NCBI RefSeq assembly: GCF_032854445.1
Contig: NC_088305.1
Location: 13,953,606 to 14,017,605 of the forward strand
Reading direction: 5' to 3'
DNA from: Liolophura sinensis
Taxonomy: Eukaryota; Mollusca; Polyplacophora; Chitonida; Chitonidae
DNA: 64,000 nucleotides
Positions 12,310 through 25,149 of the stretch are shown piece after piece. The translations under genes and the position numbers were made by a program. Under the pieces are notes generated by a model, which saw only the letters and a list, made by a program, of their open reading frames with translations, did no database searches and was not told the origin of the DNA. Position 1 is the stretch's first letter. Each line of letters begins with the position of its first letter.

Positions 12310-12660
12310 TATATATTTTTGATTTTATAACGGTCAGTTACCTTTTTCTGCAGGTTAATTATGTTTAATTTGGCGTCATTCCGTCTCATGTCAAAGATGT
12401 ACTTTTTTGCTAAGATTGTCAGTAAATTTAAAGGTGAAGAATTGTGTTCCTCGCTCCATCCCATAATAATGGCTTTATGAGTTATTTTAATATCAGTCTT
12501 CCACTTTTGTGGTATCCACTTTTCGTATTCTGTCAACAATCTGCGTGTTTCCGGACATTCAATGAAAGAGTGTTCTATAGTGCCCTTACCGAGTCTGCAG
12601 TAATTACAAATATCGTCGTGTCTCTGTCGATGAATTATGCATTCATTCTGACTTTCGATG
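12310..12660 (-). mobile_element. C-terminal fragment of a third LINE family
   Basis: The minus frame reads CNYCRLGKGTIEHSFIECPE, a Cys-Cys-His-Cys tail typical of L1/Tx1-type ORF2 ends. It continues as EKWIPQKWKTDIKITHKAII and an Ile/Lys-rich stretch (LTILAKKYIF). The element is truncated on both sides. Confidence 0.7.
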
Positions 12661-12899
12661 ATACGTAATAAGGATGAGTAATGCTTACCTCAGCGGACAT
12701 GTACTTTAACAAGGGGCTAATCTTACGACACAAACGAAGTCATTACCGTAATTTCTCTCATTTTTAGGACAAACATTACCAGTACAGAAAGTCAAAACTG
12801 ATATTGATCAAACAACCAATTTGACTGATTGTTGTACTGAACAATTGCCACTCATACGACAGGGATCAGTGGGACAAATATACGAAGTGGGGTACTTAG

Positions 12900-13290
12900 G
12901 GTAAACTACCGACATTTGGTAAGTTACCGATGAACTTTCTCACGTGTGACGTACGGATATGCTCGCGATATATTAATGAAAGACAAGTGGTCTTCAACGA
13001 ATGTTAGCTCGCGGAAACGGTCTCACCAGCTTCATCGACCTTATATGGTGACAAACATAATAAAAGCTTACAGTACAAAGAGTAAAACCAAAGCCCCAAC
13101 AACAGCACGTGCGATAGTGACAAAGGGTCACACATAGTCTGTGAAATACGACCTTTCGTCAATTTACCTTAGTTTGAGTAATATTGTCACTGTTCATGTA
13201 AATGTTTAAACAGTAGCAAATTACGTGCCCCGTAGGACCATTGCTTAAATGAACTGAGCACCATCAAAACAATGAAAAGGGATCTACGAC
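12900..13290 (+). repeat. Dispersed repeat D, longest copy
   Basis: Blocks of this sequence recur at 36.90-37.05, 43.73-44.03, 47.69-47.79 and (reversed) 53.10-53.35 kb. Shared words include CAGTACAAAGAGTAAAACC, TTTACCTYAGT, TTCATGTAAATG and AAACAGTAGCAAATT. No coding capacity, tRNA-like head or clear terminal repeat was seen, so the class is unknown. Confidence 0.65.
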
Positions 13291-13440
13291 TGGTGAGATC
13301 GGGAACAGGTGAGATCACGAAGCGAGATCTAGAACGTTCAGACCAGGGACGGCGAGATCCGGAATGGTCATATTAGAGCAAATGGGATCAGAAACGGTGA
13401 GATCAGGAACAGGTGAGATCACGAACGTTGAGATTAGGGT
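13289..13440. repeat. Short degenerate repeats of GGTGAGATCNNGAAC type
   Basis: At least five variants of GAGATC followed by a GAAC-like word occur, including two near-identical GAACAGGTGAGATCACGAA blocks (about 13302 and 13411). It looks like a small decayed minisatellite at the end of repeat D. Confidence 0.55.
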
Positions 13441-14425
13441 AACCCCAACACCGAGGATCTGCACTTTGCCTGGCGATTAAAAGACAACCGTCTGAACAGC
13501 GCGGTCTCCACCCTTACCATCACTCCCATAAAACTAGGGAATTCGCAGTAATATGCATAATAGAATTGCATGGTCATTTTTTTTCTTCACTTTAAATGGC
13601 GTCAAATTATTCTACTTGGAGCCAGTGGAATAAAATACGACACAAGCTTTCTCTACTAGCTTAGATTTAAGCCATATGTCCATGTTTTTCGATTTTTCAC
13701 ACTCTTATCACTTTTCAAGCAATCGGCGAGATGAGGTTCAAGAGTAAGGTTGGAGACTCATAAACACAATGGATACGTCGTGCGGGTTCATTCCAAACTG
13801 TAGACATCAAATAGGAGGAGCCTTGTTGACAATGAGTGGTAAAGTGCGCTCGTTCGCAGTTTGTCCAGTTCTTACGTTCGTTTAAAAGTGATGAAAGCTT
13901 AAACATTCTTTTTTTTTCGATTTTTATTTAAAGCGAAAATTACACTTGGAACTTTGTACGGTGGGTATTTGGGACCACTTCTTCATATATATTGTCTTTG
14001 TGTAATATTGTTATAAATGGGGATGCAGCATAACTCTAATACATCTATTTGCACTAAAGTTTGGTCTTTTCAACAAACAAATGTGCCAAACCTGGATTTT
14101 GATCAAATTTATGTTTTTACAGTATTCATAAATATCATCATAATTGCATGTGTTTAGATATGAACGATACATTAATACACTAATAAATTTACCCACCATA
14201 CCAATTTTTTTTTTCAAATACCCTTTTCTTGTGAAAGAAAAAAAATGTGAAAAATATTAAAGACCATTTTAGCAAATAAGATTTTGACATCATTTTTATC
14301 ATTTCTTCTGCTTTAAGACTACTTTGCACAGCTGTAGCGCGGGCCGTCCGGTTTCCTTAACTCATAAAACTATCCATCATTGGATAACTGGAAAATCATT
14401 GAATATGGCGTTAAACCATCAATTA
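13441..14425. other. No gene recognised
   Basis: A/T-rich sequence with short ORFs and no domain signal. Confidence 0.5.
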
Positions 14426-14427
14426 AT

Positions 14428-14463
<36 letters not shown>
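14428..14463. repeat. (TA)n microsatellite
   Basis: About 36 bases of uninterrupted TA dinucleotide, just after a LINE/SINE-tail-like ATGGCGTTAAACCATCAATT. Confidence 0.95.
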
Positions 14464-14464
<1 letters not shown>

Positions 14465-14465
<1 letters not shown>

Positions 14466-15860
14466 CTGCGTTTAGCCTGCCGTCAGTCAAACGTTTGGAA
14501 TTCTTCAAAATCCACATACTATTGACACATTTTTTTGAAAATGCACAACAGTACTTTTAAAATGATTTTACATCGTGCAGTGCTGTGCTAAAAGAGTACA
14601 TGCAAGTTTGGTAGTTCAGCTGCCTGATTGCACAATAAAGCGAGATTTGTATGTACTGGCTTTTTTTTTTTGGCATTTTTAGAAATCCAACAAAGTTGTA
14701 GTATATCTGTGACGGGAAAGTACGGATTGATAAATACTGCAAATCTTCAGATATGTACAAATATAATAATTAAAAAAAACTCCGCAATAATTCCGCATGC
14801 GGAGTTGTTGATCTAAGTGTTAGGTTTAACCTTTTGGCGAGGAATAGCCTGTGTATTTGCTTTGTCATTCTAATGACCTGAGGCTGACCTCTTGGCCTAT
14901 GATAAACACTCTAATCCCTTTTCTGCGGAGAGCATTTATATTAATTTTATTTTTTTAAAAGGGTGTGAATTCTTTGGCCCATGTTTTGTCTGTACTCGCC
15001 AAAGATTGGTCCAACAGAGACCTACTCTTATGTTGTCCGGAAATTTGATGCGTGTCCTGGTTCAGTTGGTAAATTTAAACGAATACATTTTCTCGAATAC
15101 ATGCACTCATCAACTCCGTATTTCATTGGCTACCAGACTTGCGTCTAAAATAAACCTGGACCTGTATTACTTTCTTTGAAAAGACGACTGAATAAGGAAA
15201 CAGAAAGACGTGTGTGGGTGTGTGTCTGCATGGTTGTGTGTATTACTCCATGCGTGACTGACCTTGTGACTGAAAGACTGCCTGTAAACATCGTCGATGG
15301 TAGCCTTACACTGTAAACATTTTTTGATGGTAGCCTTACACTCTAAACATGTAATGTGTTCAGTTATGTAGCACTTTTGCAAAGAATTCGAGCATCAAAG
15401 TTGCACACACTGTTCTCGGTTAACAAACCGTTTCACTTTACTCAACGGGAAAAAATGGCTTCTTGGTTATTGAACAACACAGATACAGAACGGTTGTGCT
15501 TTTTAATAAAACTTGAATGAAATTGCACCAAATTAATGGATCAGAACCTGAATACATTCCTTATTTTGACAAACAGGTAGCCAGGGCAATTGCTGAGAAG
15601 CAAAAATATCCCAGAAAAGTTCAATGGTTCAGGGTTTAATCCATATCCGTTTACATTACCGGTATCATTTATAACCAGAGGGTTCAGATTCAATACTCCA
15701 TTCACAGGTGAACACGAAAATCAGGGGTAAATGGCTATGAATAAGTTCACTGAACCGTGTAGAAATGCCCCGGTCAAGTGACTGGACGAAAATAGGTGAC
15801 ACATCAGTGGTCTCTTTTTCACTCATAAAAAAAACCAAAATAAGACGCCTCGTGATAGGT
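14465..15860. other. No gene recognised; upstream region of the WxxW gene
   Basis: Short ORFs only. A small inverted repeat (ACTCCGCA ... TGCGGAGT) lies near 14780-14807. The last part forms the upstream flank of the WxxW gene. Confidence 0.5.
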
Positions 15861-15961
15861 CAGAAGTCCGGAACTATTTTAAATACGTATTCATCTGAAT
15901 AATAAGTTTGTGTACGTCATCCAGGATGCGAGGATATATGAAAGAACATGTGGGGGGAACG

Positions 15962-15970
15962 ATATAAATA
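15962..15970 (+). promoter_or_regulatory. TATA box of the WxxW gene
   Basis: ATATAAATA, about 90 bp upstream of the first ATG. It lies in a stretch of about 100 bp (TATA, 5'UTR, signal-peptide exon) that is conserved in the inverted pseudogene. Confidence 0.7.
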
Positions 15971-16051
15971 CGAGGATGGTTTTGGCGAAAGTTAAAACAG
16001 CGACAGTAGAAGTGACCAGATATCAACAGGCTGCTTAAGTACGGCAAAATA

Positions 16052-18485
16052 ATGATGAGAATCGTGGTGGGCACTTGCCTCTTTCTGGTTCTGCTTGTAG
16101 GCGTGAACGGTAAGACATTTCGAAACTGGAAAATTCATGTGCTTAATATTTTTAACTTAGAACTTAACAACATTTCATGTATATAGATGATCATTTTGAC
16201 AGAACACTGTAAACGAGCTTTACTCTATAATTCTGATGTTTAATGACACGGCATTTGTTTACTTTACAGCTGGTTGGACGTCCTGGCTAGATCGAGACGA
16301 CCCGTCAGCTAGCGGCGACTGGGAGACAGTCGGCAGCTTTAAAACCGTAAGCTAATCTATTAATTAGTACATATATACTTACCTTAAATCAGTGAAAGTT
16401 GTTGTCGAGGGCCGCGGAAGGTTTCCTTGGTGTGGCTGTGGAAGCTTGGATGATATTTGCTAAAAGGGGTGTGAATATTTTTGAGATGTGTGCAGCGGGT
16501 TCCGAGTGGGGGAGGGTTATACATCTATCTGGGATGGACATCAATATTTACCTTAAATCTGTGAAAGTTGTCGAGGACCACGCAAGTTTTCCCTCGAGTG
16601 GCTGTGGAAACTCGGATATCTCTGTCAGCAATCTGCATATAGCACTGTGCACCTCCTCTCCCCCCATCCCCCACCACCCGGTTTATGCCCGCTTTCCTCC
16701 CCGGGCAGTGAAATATTTTTGAGCATACCGCGTGGAACAGCAATCAAAGAAATAAATAACCAAACCGATGTGCTTATTTTAGATAGGTGTGCTGAAATGG
16801 ATTGGGTTATAAATCTACGTCATGTGTGACGCAATGAATTGTGTGATTGCTACTAATTTACACACGCGGCTATGCAAGGATACTGCAGGCTTGGTGCGCA
16901 GGCTAAGTCAGTATCTTGATCATGTCAACCGCTGAGGCCAAAAAAATAACTGTGTCAAAAAGTGAAATATTCTTGGAAAAACACCAAGATCATAAATCAG
17001 TACGTGTATTCTGGTTTTAAGTTTCAGCCAAGTGCGCCGAAGGCAGAAACTCTATTTGATTAGTCAGGACCAGGGTTGACTTGGCTGTTACACTCCAACA
17101 ATAGATCCTGCTTTCTCACATTGCTTTGATATTTCACAATATGTTTCACTTTTTTTTAGAAACCGTGCAATGGCCTTGCAACCAAAATAGAAGCCCGGAT
17201 AAAGGGAGATAACACTGTGATTTTGTCATCCAGCGAGCGAATCAGCGTGGGTCCGGACTACGGACTTGTGTGTAAAAATGCCGATCAGTACGATAGAAGA
17301 TGTCCCAACTACCGTGTCAACTACCTCATTCCTCGAAGTAAGTGTCATTGATTGCATTGATGGAGAGTTTGGGACCACAAGGCATTCATATTACATATGT
17401 GGTGCCAAATATGTGTTTACTTTGAGGCTGCTCGTGATGCTTGCTTTACGTGTAAAGGTTGTTTGACTGATTATAACGGTACTTAGAAGTCTCAAAGCGC
17501 TGTATCAAGATAGAATCAAAATCATCCTGAATTATATTTCGTCCTGATTTAAAAAAGAAAGCACAGTGCACACTATTTCTCTGACGCGGGTACTGCTGTA
17601 GTCCATGTCAGTACACTATTCTCGTCGGTGGTGTTCTAATTAGGCGAGGAGTTTAATGATTTCTGTAAAAATTGATATTATCCTTGACCAATGAGATCGC
17701 AGGTTCGAATCTAGCGTTCGTCTTTTGGGAGACAGTTTAGGTTCATGTGGTTTGTCAAGTACTTGGTGAGGGCCGAAAATAATCCGTGGATAAATAATCC
17801 TGGAAACGAAACCGTATGACGAAAGTTTCCATTTCTCATGCTAGTAAGTGATTTGTGAGAATGCTGAGCTTTGTATCGTTTTTCTTATTCTCACATGTAT
17901 TGAAAAGATGCTCTAAATAACTCTGTTAGAAGTTAGAAGCTTTCTTGTTTAACATTTCCTTCCTTTGTTTCTGCGAACAGTGTCGAAGACGTTTGACAGA
18001 GATCGACCTTCGGCCACTGGCGACTGGGAAGTGAAGAGTTTGGTGAGTCAAGGAATAGTGTTCAACACAGACGTTATGCTACCTAATTTCAGATGACAAA
18101 ATCCTTTATGATGATGTGTAATATCACACCCAGAGACCAGAAGAATGAGTCATGTTAACAAACTCCGGCGTTCAAACTGTATAGCATTAAAATATAGGCA
18201 GCCAGCATTGGGGAGTATGTTCATTACGATAAAAGAGGATGTAAACTGTATAAAATTTCTCTGGTTCATCTTCGTCAATTTATGGTAATTTTGACAATGT
18301 TGACTTTGCAGGAGAAAGGCAGTGACTGGAAAGACGGCGAATTCATCTACTGGTACGCAAATGATGGCAACTACGGTTTGGTGAACGAGCGTTTGGAGCT
18401 GGGGCCTCGTTACGGACTTGTCTGTCAGAACAAGAACCAACCGGATAATAGATGTGGAGATTACCAAGTCCGGTTCTTCTGTTAG
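16052..18485 (+). CDS. Secreted protein with two WxxW (mucin-2/CILP-type) domains
   Basis: Five exons: 16052-16109, 16270-16346, 17160-17337, 17981-18042 and 18312-18485. All introns are GT-AG and the phases fit. The product is 182 residues. Residues 1-19 are a hydrophobic signal peptide (TCLFLVLLVGV). Domain 1 (20-103) opens with WTSWLDRDDPSASGDWE, then has C48, GLVC83KN and RRC93PNYRVNY. Domain 2 (105-182) has FDRDRPSATGDWE, GLVC163QN and NRC173GDYQVRFFC182. This is the WxxW pattern of mucin-2 and cartilage intermediate layer protein, here as a free-standing secreted protein. An extracellular matrix or mucus role is inferred. Oddities: domain 2 has lost the WxxW motif itself (MSKTF instead) and the first cysteine, while domain 1 has lost the last cysteine. 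Introns 2 and 4 fall at the same place in each domain, so the gene arose by internal duplication. Alternative splicing was not assessed. Confidence 0.88.
17640..17830 (+). mobile_element. SINE-C fragment in intron 3
   Basis: GGTTCGAATCTAGCG (B-box-like), then CTTTTGGGAGACAGTTTAGG and TTTGTCAAGTACTTGG. It is shared with the pseudogene at 1.98-2.10 kb, so it predates the duplication. Confidence 0.55.
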
Positions 18486-18831
18486 TAACTACTAATTATA
18501 GGACACTATTCGTTACTCACAATGACTAAAATCTTAAGTGTTGTATGCCTTAAGTGGGCGTTCCCGTGTAATATTTACATTTTGAAAATGTACTTTTTGC
18601 ATTTATATGCTAATATTGTGCTCATTATTTTGTCAAATCGGTTGTCCATCTTTGTGCGAGGAACTTCATTTGTACATTATTTATAACCAGAGCGCGATAA
18701 GCTAAAACTGGATGAAAACGAAGATGTGTTTACAGAAATACTGTGAGTAACAAACGTTGACTGACTGGAATAGAGGAATACACTGTGGTTTGTACAGACT
18801 GAATAACTTTCTGTGATATCATCGGTAAATC

Positions 18832-18837
18832 AATAAA
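18832..18837 (+). terminator. Polyadenylation signal of the WxxW gene
   Basis: AATAAA about 350 bp after the stop codon. It is followed by T-rich sequence and then the unrelated LINE-tail region from 19.3 kb. Confidence 0.55.
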
Positions 18838-19319
18838 CTATTACCATTACTACCATTATATCATTTTTTTTTTTTTTTTTTAGTTTCCTTATTTCTGGCA
18901 CAATTGTGGTTTATCAGTTTCGGAAAATTTATGCTTTAATGCTGCACGAGGTTTCATTCTCTTTAAAAATGAATCTGCATCAAAGTTAGAGGTTAGAGGA
19001 TGTTTGACAAAAAAATCCACATTCTCTAATCTGATCAAACTTCCCGTAGTTAACAAGGATATCAGACAGGTACCGTCAACTTGGCCTATCGTAGAACATT
19101 CCATATCACTCATTCCTTGGGGGTGGAGAAGGTTACATGTGTCTTGTACATAGTAACTGCAATTACAAAGGTGAATGAGCAGGCATTCCTAAAAATTCTC
19201 ACATGGACTATTCTAAATCCAAACACTATGTAGATAAAATCGGTGACATCATCGAGGGAAAAGAAGAGCAACACCAAGACTAACGGGAGCGGGATAACGG
19301 GGACCGGAATGAGTAACTG

Positions 19320-19440
19320 AATCATTACGGCTTAGCGCCACACTGGCAGTATTGTATGCATATCGTGGCGAGAACATATTTAAATCAAGAAGCGGTGAAG
19401 GGTTTGCGATTTGATAATGAGAACATCCAAAATAAAACAT
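19320..19440 (-). mobile_element. 3' tail of the RNase H LINE (truncated copy)
   Basis: Matches the LINE 3' end (GGCTTAGCGCCACACTGGCAG ... TCGTGGCGAGAACAT on the plus strand) with no coding part. It is a 5'-truncated insertion lying just before copy 2. Confidence 0.7.
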
Positions 19441-19479
19441 GATAGATAGATATGTTTAAGTCCAGCTAAAAGAATGAAT

Positions 19480-19574
19480 TTATTTATTTTTTTGATTGGT
19501 GTTTTACGCCGTACTCAAGAATATTTCATTTATACGACGGCGGCCAGCATTATGGTGGGTGGAAACCGGGCAGA
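19480..19574 (-). mobile_element. Truncated SINE-A with target-site duplication
   Basis: The 3' part of SINE-A (ACGCCGTACTCAAGAATATT ... GGTGGAAACCGGGCAG on the plus strand) is flanked by the 13-bp duplication TAAAAGAATGAAT at 19467-19479 and 19575-19587. It inserted beside the (ATTC)n tail of LINE copy 2. Confidence 0.88.
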
Positions 19575-19589
19575 TAAAAGAATGAATGA

Positions 19590-22500
19590 ATGGATTATAA
19601 TGTTTACGGCTTTACGCCACATCGGCAATTTTTCAGCCATATCGTGACAGGAACATGTGGACAATGAGAACATACAATGAGAACATACAAAGAAAAATAA
19701 ATATGTGGACGAACGTGTTTATAACCAGGTAAAACAACCACACCTTAGATACAGTTCGAAAACCACATTATTAATGAAATGTATGTATATATATAGTAGT
19801 ATAGGCTAGAACAATTTACATGGAGAGATAAATATTATTTCTTATGGTATAAACCAATATATTTCACGAAATTAATAACAGCGTCACAATAGACGCTGTC
19901 AAATAATTCAGATATTGAGTTGACTGGGTAGAATCTTTGCCGAATATGACTAGAGTATACGCAGTGAATCAGGATATGTTTGGTGTATCACATCCAACAC
20001 ACTCGGGAGCACTGCTCCCATCTAGGACGAAATAGTGCGTTAGACGAGAATACCCACTGCGACAACTCGTTACAACTACTTGGTCTCTACGAGACCATTC
20101 CACAAGAATAAAAATTGTATGAATATCAAGCAGTTTGAAATGGATCTGCAAGCCCCATTGACCCTGACAAATGCGACGAATATATTTAAGAATATTAGAC
20201 TTCATGTCAGTATATCGGACTTCAACGCGAGATGCAGGTTTATATAGGGCAGCTTTCGCTTCCCTATCTACGACTGTGTTTCCATAGATACCAATGACTT
20301 GGTATCCAACAGAATATAATATGTATACCTCTTTTAATCAGTTTTCTATGTATAGCTATCTATGTATGATAAAGGTGGAAGTCGAAGAGAAGTGACGCGC
20401 TGTTCTAAGACAGCCGCAGCCGCGCAGCAAACCCTGTCCGCATCCTTTGACCTGTCAGTGAATGTAAATTTATAATCCACATAAGTCTTAATTTCATGAA
20501 AACTTTGCTGAATTATAAGAGAGTTTGTATTTAATTTATTATGTTTACGTAGATCAAATAATAGTTTAGGTAGTGGAAGAAGCCAAGGGGAAGAGATTCC
20601 GGAAATGACTCTGGAGCTATATCCTCTAACTTGATGTTAGCTTCCACAATACGGTCTCGTATACGAAGACCAAACAAAGAGATCTCGTTAAGATATTAAA
20701 TTTATCTACATATGATGGATTGAAAACACAGTTGTAGGCAGGGTTGCTTGGATGAGCCTTTGTACCTTTAGCTGTAAGCATTTTTATTTGAGGTATAACT
20801 GATAGTTACAATGATTGTTACTATCAAATATAGCTAAAAATTTTGCCTCTTTTTACACTTTTAATATGTTCGCCACAAAAGTATATTCGATCGATATTAT
20901 TCATATTTTTAGTTCGGTAGCATATAAGGAAATCATCCACATATAAAGCACCCTCTGTGCCTGCAGCCAAAGTTTTGGCTAAGCTATTTATTTTATGCTA
21001 TACGCAGCTGGTGAAAGTATACTGCCCTGGGTACACCCATCTCTTGCTCATGACAGTCAGAATGAGTGGACTCCACCCGTACCCTGAACTGCCGATCAAA
21101 TAAAAATTCAGATAAAAATAGTGGTAAACAACACTTGAGGCCGATATCTGGAAAGAAAATCCCGTATTTCCATGTGGTGTCGTTGGTCTTTTCAAGGAGA
21201 AAAGTATCGAGATATGTTCATTATTAATAGACTATCCCGAATGAAGGTTTGGAATGGGACAAGGTGATCTAAACTTGATTAACCTTGCAGAAAACCACTG
21301 TGTATATCAGAAAGTAACCTGTTGGTTTCCAAATACCAATCAAGCCTATTATTTTATCATCTGTCCATGGTCATACAGACACAGCTGGTAAGAGCTATGG
21401 AACAGTAATTCATAACAATATGGCAGCTTTTCGGTAAGGCGTCTCAGTGAAGCAGCACTAGATAACAGAGCGTGGAAATGCGTCCTGCAACAAGGAGGCA
21501 CATTACATGTACCCTAAGGATTCGTAGTAGTCATATGATTGAAAAATTGTTAAGTATGACGTTTAAACCCCAAGCACTCACTCACTGACTCACTCACTCT
21601 AAGTTTTTCAAAGAAAAGGGCAATTTGATTTTCTCCTTCAGGTTTTGATAGATGGGAATTCTAGAGTATAATTCTCGGAGGAAGATTTTTTTAAAAATTA
21701 TTCAGCTAGTTTATTAGCTATAGCAGATGGGGAAGTTAATATATTATTTCCGTCTTTCAAATACTGGGATTATTCGCTCATTATTTTGTCCTTAAGTTTG
21801 TGAACCATGTTCCAGACCTTAGGCATGGGTGTTTTTTGACGTAATGTCTGAAACAAAGCTTCGCCAACAAGATCGTCTCTTGGACTTGAGTAATCCACGA
21901 GCCTTAGCTCTAAAAATACGAGCCTGGCTTTAAGTTATTATCATTAGGACATATATTAAAACTTCGCTCGGCCTTTTTGCGGTCTTCAATGGCTTTGCGA
22001 CAGTCCTTATCGTCCCAGGGTTTAGTTTTGGATTTAAGATTTGTCGAGTTTGTTCACAGGTATGGTATGATTTTGGTCATAGGCAGTTCAAAAAACAAGT
22101 TCCTTAATTTTAATATAAGATCGTCTGCTGTATTTAGAGTTTCCGGGGTGATATCAGCCTCACAGAACATGTCATATGATCCAATCTGATTTATCAATTT
22201 CACCATAGCTATTAGAATTAGGACTATTATGCTCTAGGATTATAGGAAAATGGTCATCATGCACTTTCCAAGAAAAATCTGGAAGAAGTGATAGATCAGT
22301 GATGGTAAGATAATTAGCAGAATAAACGTCATTTACCCGGATGTAAATAGGTATAAGAACCATCATTAAATAACACAGTTCCTCCTTAGATAAGTAATCT
22401 TGAGTATTTTGCCCTTATTGGTTATGTTATTAATGCCCCATAGGGGGTTATGGGAATTAAAATCTCCCATTATTATAAACCGTTTAGGTAATTGTTCTTT

Positions 22501-24195
22501 AAATTATGTAACTGGGAAACTGATAAAGAAGTGATCGGAGGAATATAAACCGAACATAATGTGATTGTTTCAGATAATGAAACACGAGCTGTCTGAAAAT
22601 ACGTATCGAGAGCAACAGGCCTGTGAATAATATTGTTATTTATGAAGATAGAAGAGTCGCCTGCAGCTCGCTCTTCTTTTAAAATTTAAATCAGTGCTGT
22701 ATGATTTTAAGAGTTATTGCATTTTTGTCAGATATCTTCAGGTGAGTTTCCTGAAGACAAAGGGCAATAGGATTTAATGACTGGATTAGCTGTGTTATTT
22801 CAATAAAATTTACCTTAAGACCTCGACAATCTCACAGTATAATTTTGTCATACATAGACATTATGGAGGGAGAGGTATACGGGATTTACCTTTACATTGG
22901 GACCGGGGACGATCCTTCCGTGGAGATCCGCTGGAAGATATCCATGGTGCGGGTGATGTATCCATGGCATCCGCATCTGATGTTGAAGCACCAACGTCCT
23001 CCAACGATCCAAACTTATTCAAAAGTTTCGACAGGGTCAATAGTGGCCTAAGATGGAAGCTCTGTGGGACCACTAGGTTTAATAGGTTTTTATTAGAGAT
23101 TTTGAGGTTTCTTTCGGGACTTTTTTTGTGTCATTACTTTTGTTTTTGGGGTGATTAGGTTCAGGTTTATCACTTTGGTCGATTTTATTCACTGTTTTTA
23201 TCTCTTGTGTTGAGGTGGTCTGGGTTGAGCAAGAATCAAGAGCAGGTCGAACAGTAGGTTCCACAGAAATAGGACAAGGTTTCTCCTTTCCAATCGGCCA
23301 AGCCACTGAAGTTTGAGTAGTAACAGATGTTACTCGCCTGACCGCAATGGCAAACGAAGTCTGCAGTGAAGTATTAGAAGGCGAGACTAATTTGCGGGCC
23401 TCCCAATAAGAAATATTATTCTTAGTTTTTAAATTGATTATTTTTTGAGAAAAAAGAGAACAGCGCTTAGAGGAGGCCATGTGACCTCCACCCCAATTGC
23501 AACACTTAGCTGTGTTGCTGTAGACGAAATTATCATGACCTTCAATGTCGCATTGGAAACAAACCAGTTTATTCTTTCACTGGCACTTGCCGTGACCAAA
23601 CTTTTGGCATTTGAAGAAACGTGTTGGATTGGGAATACATAAGTCTGCACTAACCCTATACAGGCCAATGTAGATATACGACGGAAGAGAGGTACTATTA
23701 AAGGTCAAAAGATATCAGTTTAATTTTAGAATGTTACCAGCTTTCTTCGTTGTGAAACGTATAACTCTTGTAACACCCTATGAATTTAGTTCTTTGCAGA
23801 TTTCTTCCGCCGAGAGGTCAGTTATATCCTGATTCATGTCACGAATTATTCCCTGACAGCTATTCACGGAATTGTGAGGGAACGTAAACACAGGTATATC
23901 AGCAGTTTTATTAAGTGAAAGCAAATTTATCGATTGTTGTTTTCGGAAACATTCGATTAGAATTTCTTTCACGTTTTATTAAGTTTTAGCTGTGCCCTCC
24001 TGGAGAGGAATTTTAGAAGTCGGTCTGTGTTCAGTCTTCCTTGAGAGTGCAACAAAAGTCGGTCAACTGTTGGGTCTGTTATCAAGCGAGTCCAATAAAA
24101 CCTCCAAATCCCTCTTTTTATCAGCTCTCGACGAAGTCGGCAGAGGAGAAGATCTGATAGATACATTAACGTTAGACATTTTTAGAAATATTCAA
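19590..24195 (-). mobile_element. LINE copy 2, near full length, decayed
   Basis: On the minus strand, ORF1-like sequence runs from about 24.17 to 23.08 kb. It has a gag-like region with IIRDMNQDITDLSAEEICKE and three zinc knuckles (FKCQKFGHGKC, CFQCDIEGHDN, CCNWGGGHMASSKRC). Decayed endonuclease/RT regions follow from about 22.9 to 20.9 kb. The C-terminal tail near 20.2-20.0 kb includes SRLTHYFVLDGSSAPECVGC, and the 3' end is at about 19.6 kb. Frames change repeatedly and stops are common. ORF1 with triple CCHC plus ORF2 with RNase H (seen in copy 3) fits the I/Jockey group. Another element's tail with (ACTC)n lies inside at about 21.54-21.60 kb. Confidence 0.82.
21440..21600 (+). mobile_element. 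SINE-like insertion with (ACTC)n tail inside LINE copy 2
   Basis: Plus-strand text GTATGACGTTTAAACCCCAA followed by CACTCACTCACTGACTCACTCACTC is a SINE 3' end similar to SINE-B (TACGACGTTAAACCCCAA). The 5' part is unclear, and it interrupts homology among the LINE copies. Confidence 0.5.
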
Positions 24196-24199
24196 TGAA

Positions 24200-25140
24200 G
24201 ACATGGCATATGCATATATAGAAATTCACCCCAAGTGTTCCCCCACAGATGGCTGTACCTGGGGATACCTTGGGATAGTTGGCATGATGAAAGCATTATG
24301 GGGAAAATATAAAGAAGTGTGAACCACTTCAAAATCTAAAATTTGTCCCCACTGATATTTCAGCAAGTTCAACTTCTCCGCTCGCTTGAACTTTACAAAG
24401 ATGGCTGTCATCATTTACACCATCCGGGTTCCTGGAACACACAGGCCCATCGTTTGCAATTGGAAGGCCCTGGAACTTGGATTCAGAGGACAAAATAGTA
24501 GAAATTTAGAACATCTTTGCTTGAATAGATTTCTTATCTTCCCAACAGGATTAACTGCTAAATTCTGCTCCGAATGGAATTTGAATATTTCTTATGATTC
24601 TGCTAATTTGACATATTTTACAAGATTATAGGCCTGCGTGACACAGCTAGATTTTAAGACTGACCGACCAAGCATGTACAGTGTGGGGACAACTACAAAC
24701 AGCACCATCTATGATGTCATATCCACGTACTTAGAATAACTGTTTTAATAGTGTTTTGATTTTAACTGAATAAATAAAACTCTAGCATGCTCTAGGATAA
24801 TGAATGGAATCCATCTCTGTTCGATATATAGCCCTAGTAACATGTTTGAATGTGGAGTGGTTTGTTAAGAGAAAATGGATCATGTATAATGCTGTAACGG
24901 CCAAACACCCGAGAAACGTTTTAATTTTGTTTTAGAAAGGTTAGCTCTACAAATTCAGCTTTCTCGCTTTTTTTTTTGATTAAAAAAACATTATGTACAC
25001 GACCGAAAGGGGGTTTCCAGGGTTTTTAATTTTTTTAATTTTCAACACCGGTAAGCTTACTGGAAAAAGGAATTTCTGTCGCTTCCGTCACCACCTTATT
25101 TATTTTTTTCCATCTGACGATTGTATGGATTAGACGGATG
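24200..25140. other. No gene recognised
   Basis: Spacer between two LINE copies, with short overlapping ORFs and no domain signal. It ends in (GAAT)n-like sequence, which is the 3' tail of LINE copy 3 read on the plus strand. Confidence 0.5.
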
Positions 25141-25149
25141 AATGAATGA

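Noticed and set aside
16052-18485. Dermatopontin as the identity of the secreted protein
   Set aside because: The order of Trp, Gly-Leu-x-Cys and Cys-x-x-Tyr-x-Val-x-Phe fits WxxW domains. The dermatopontin DRxW hexapeptide repeats are not present.
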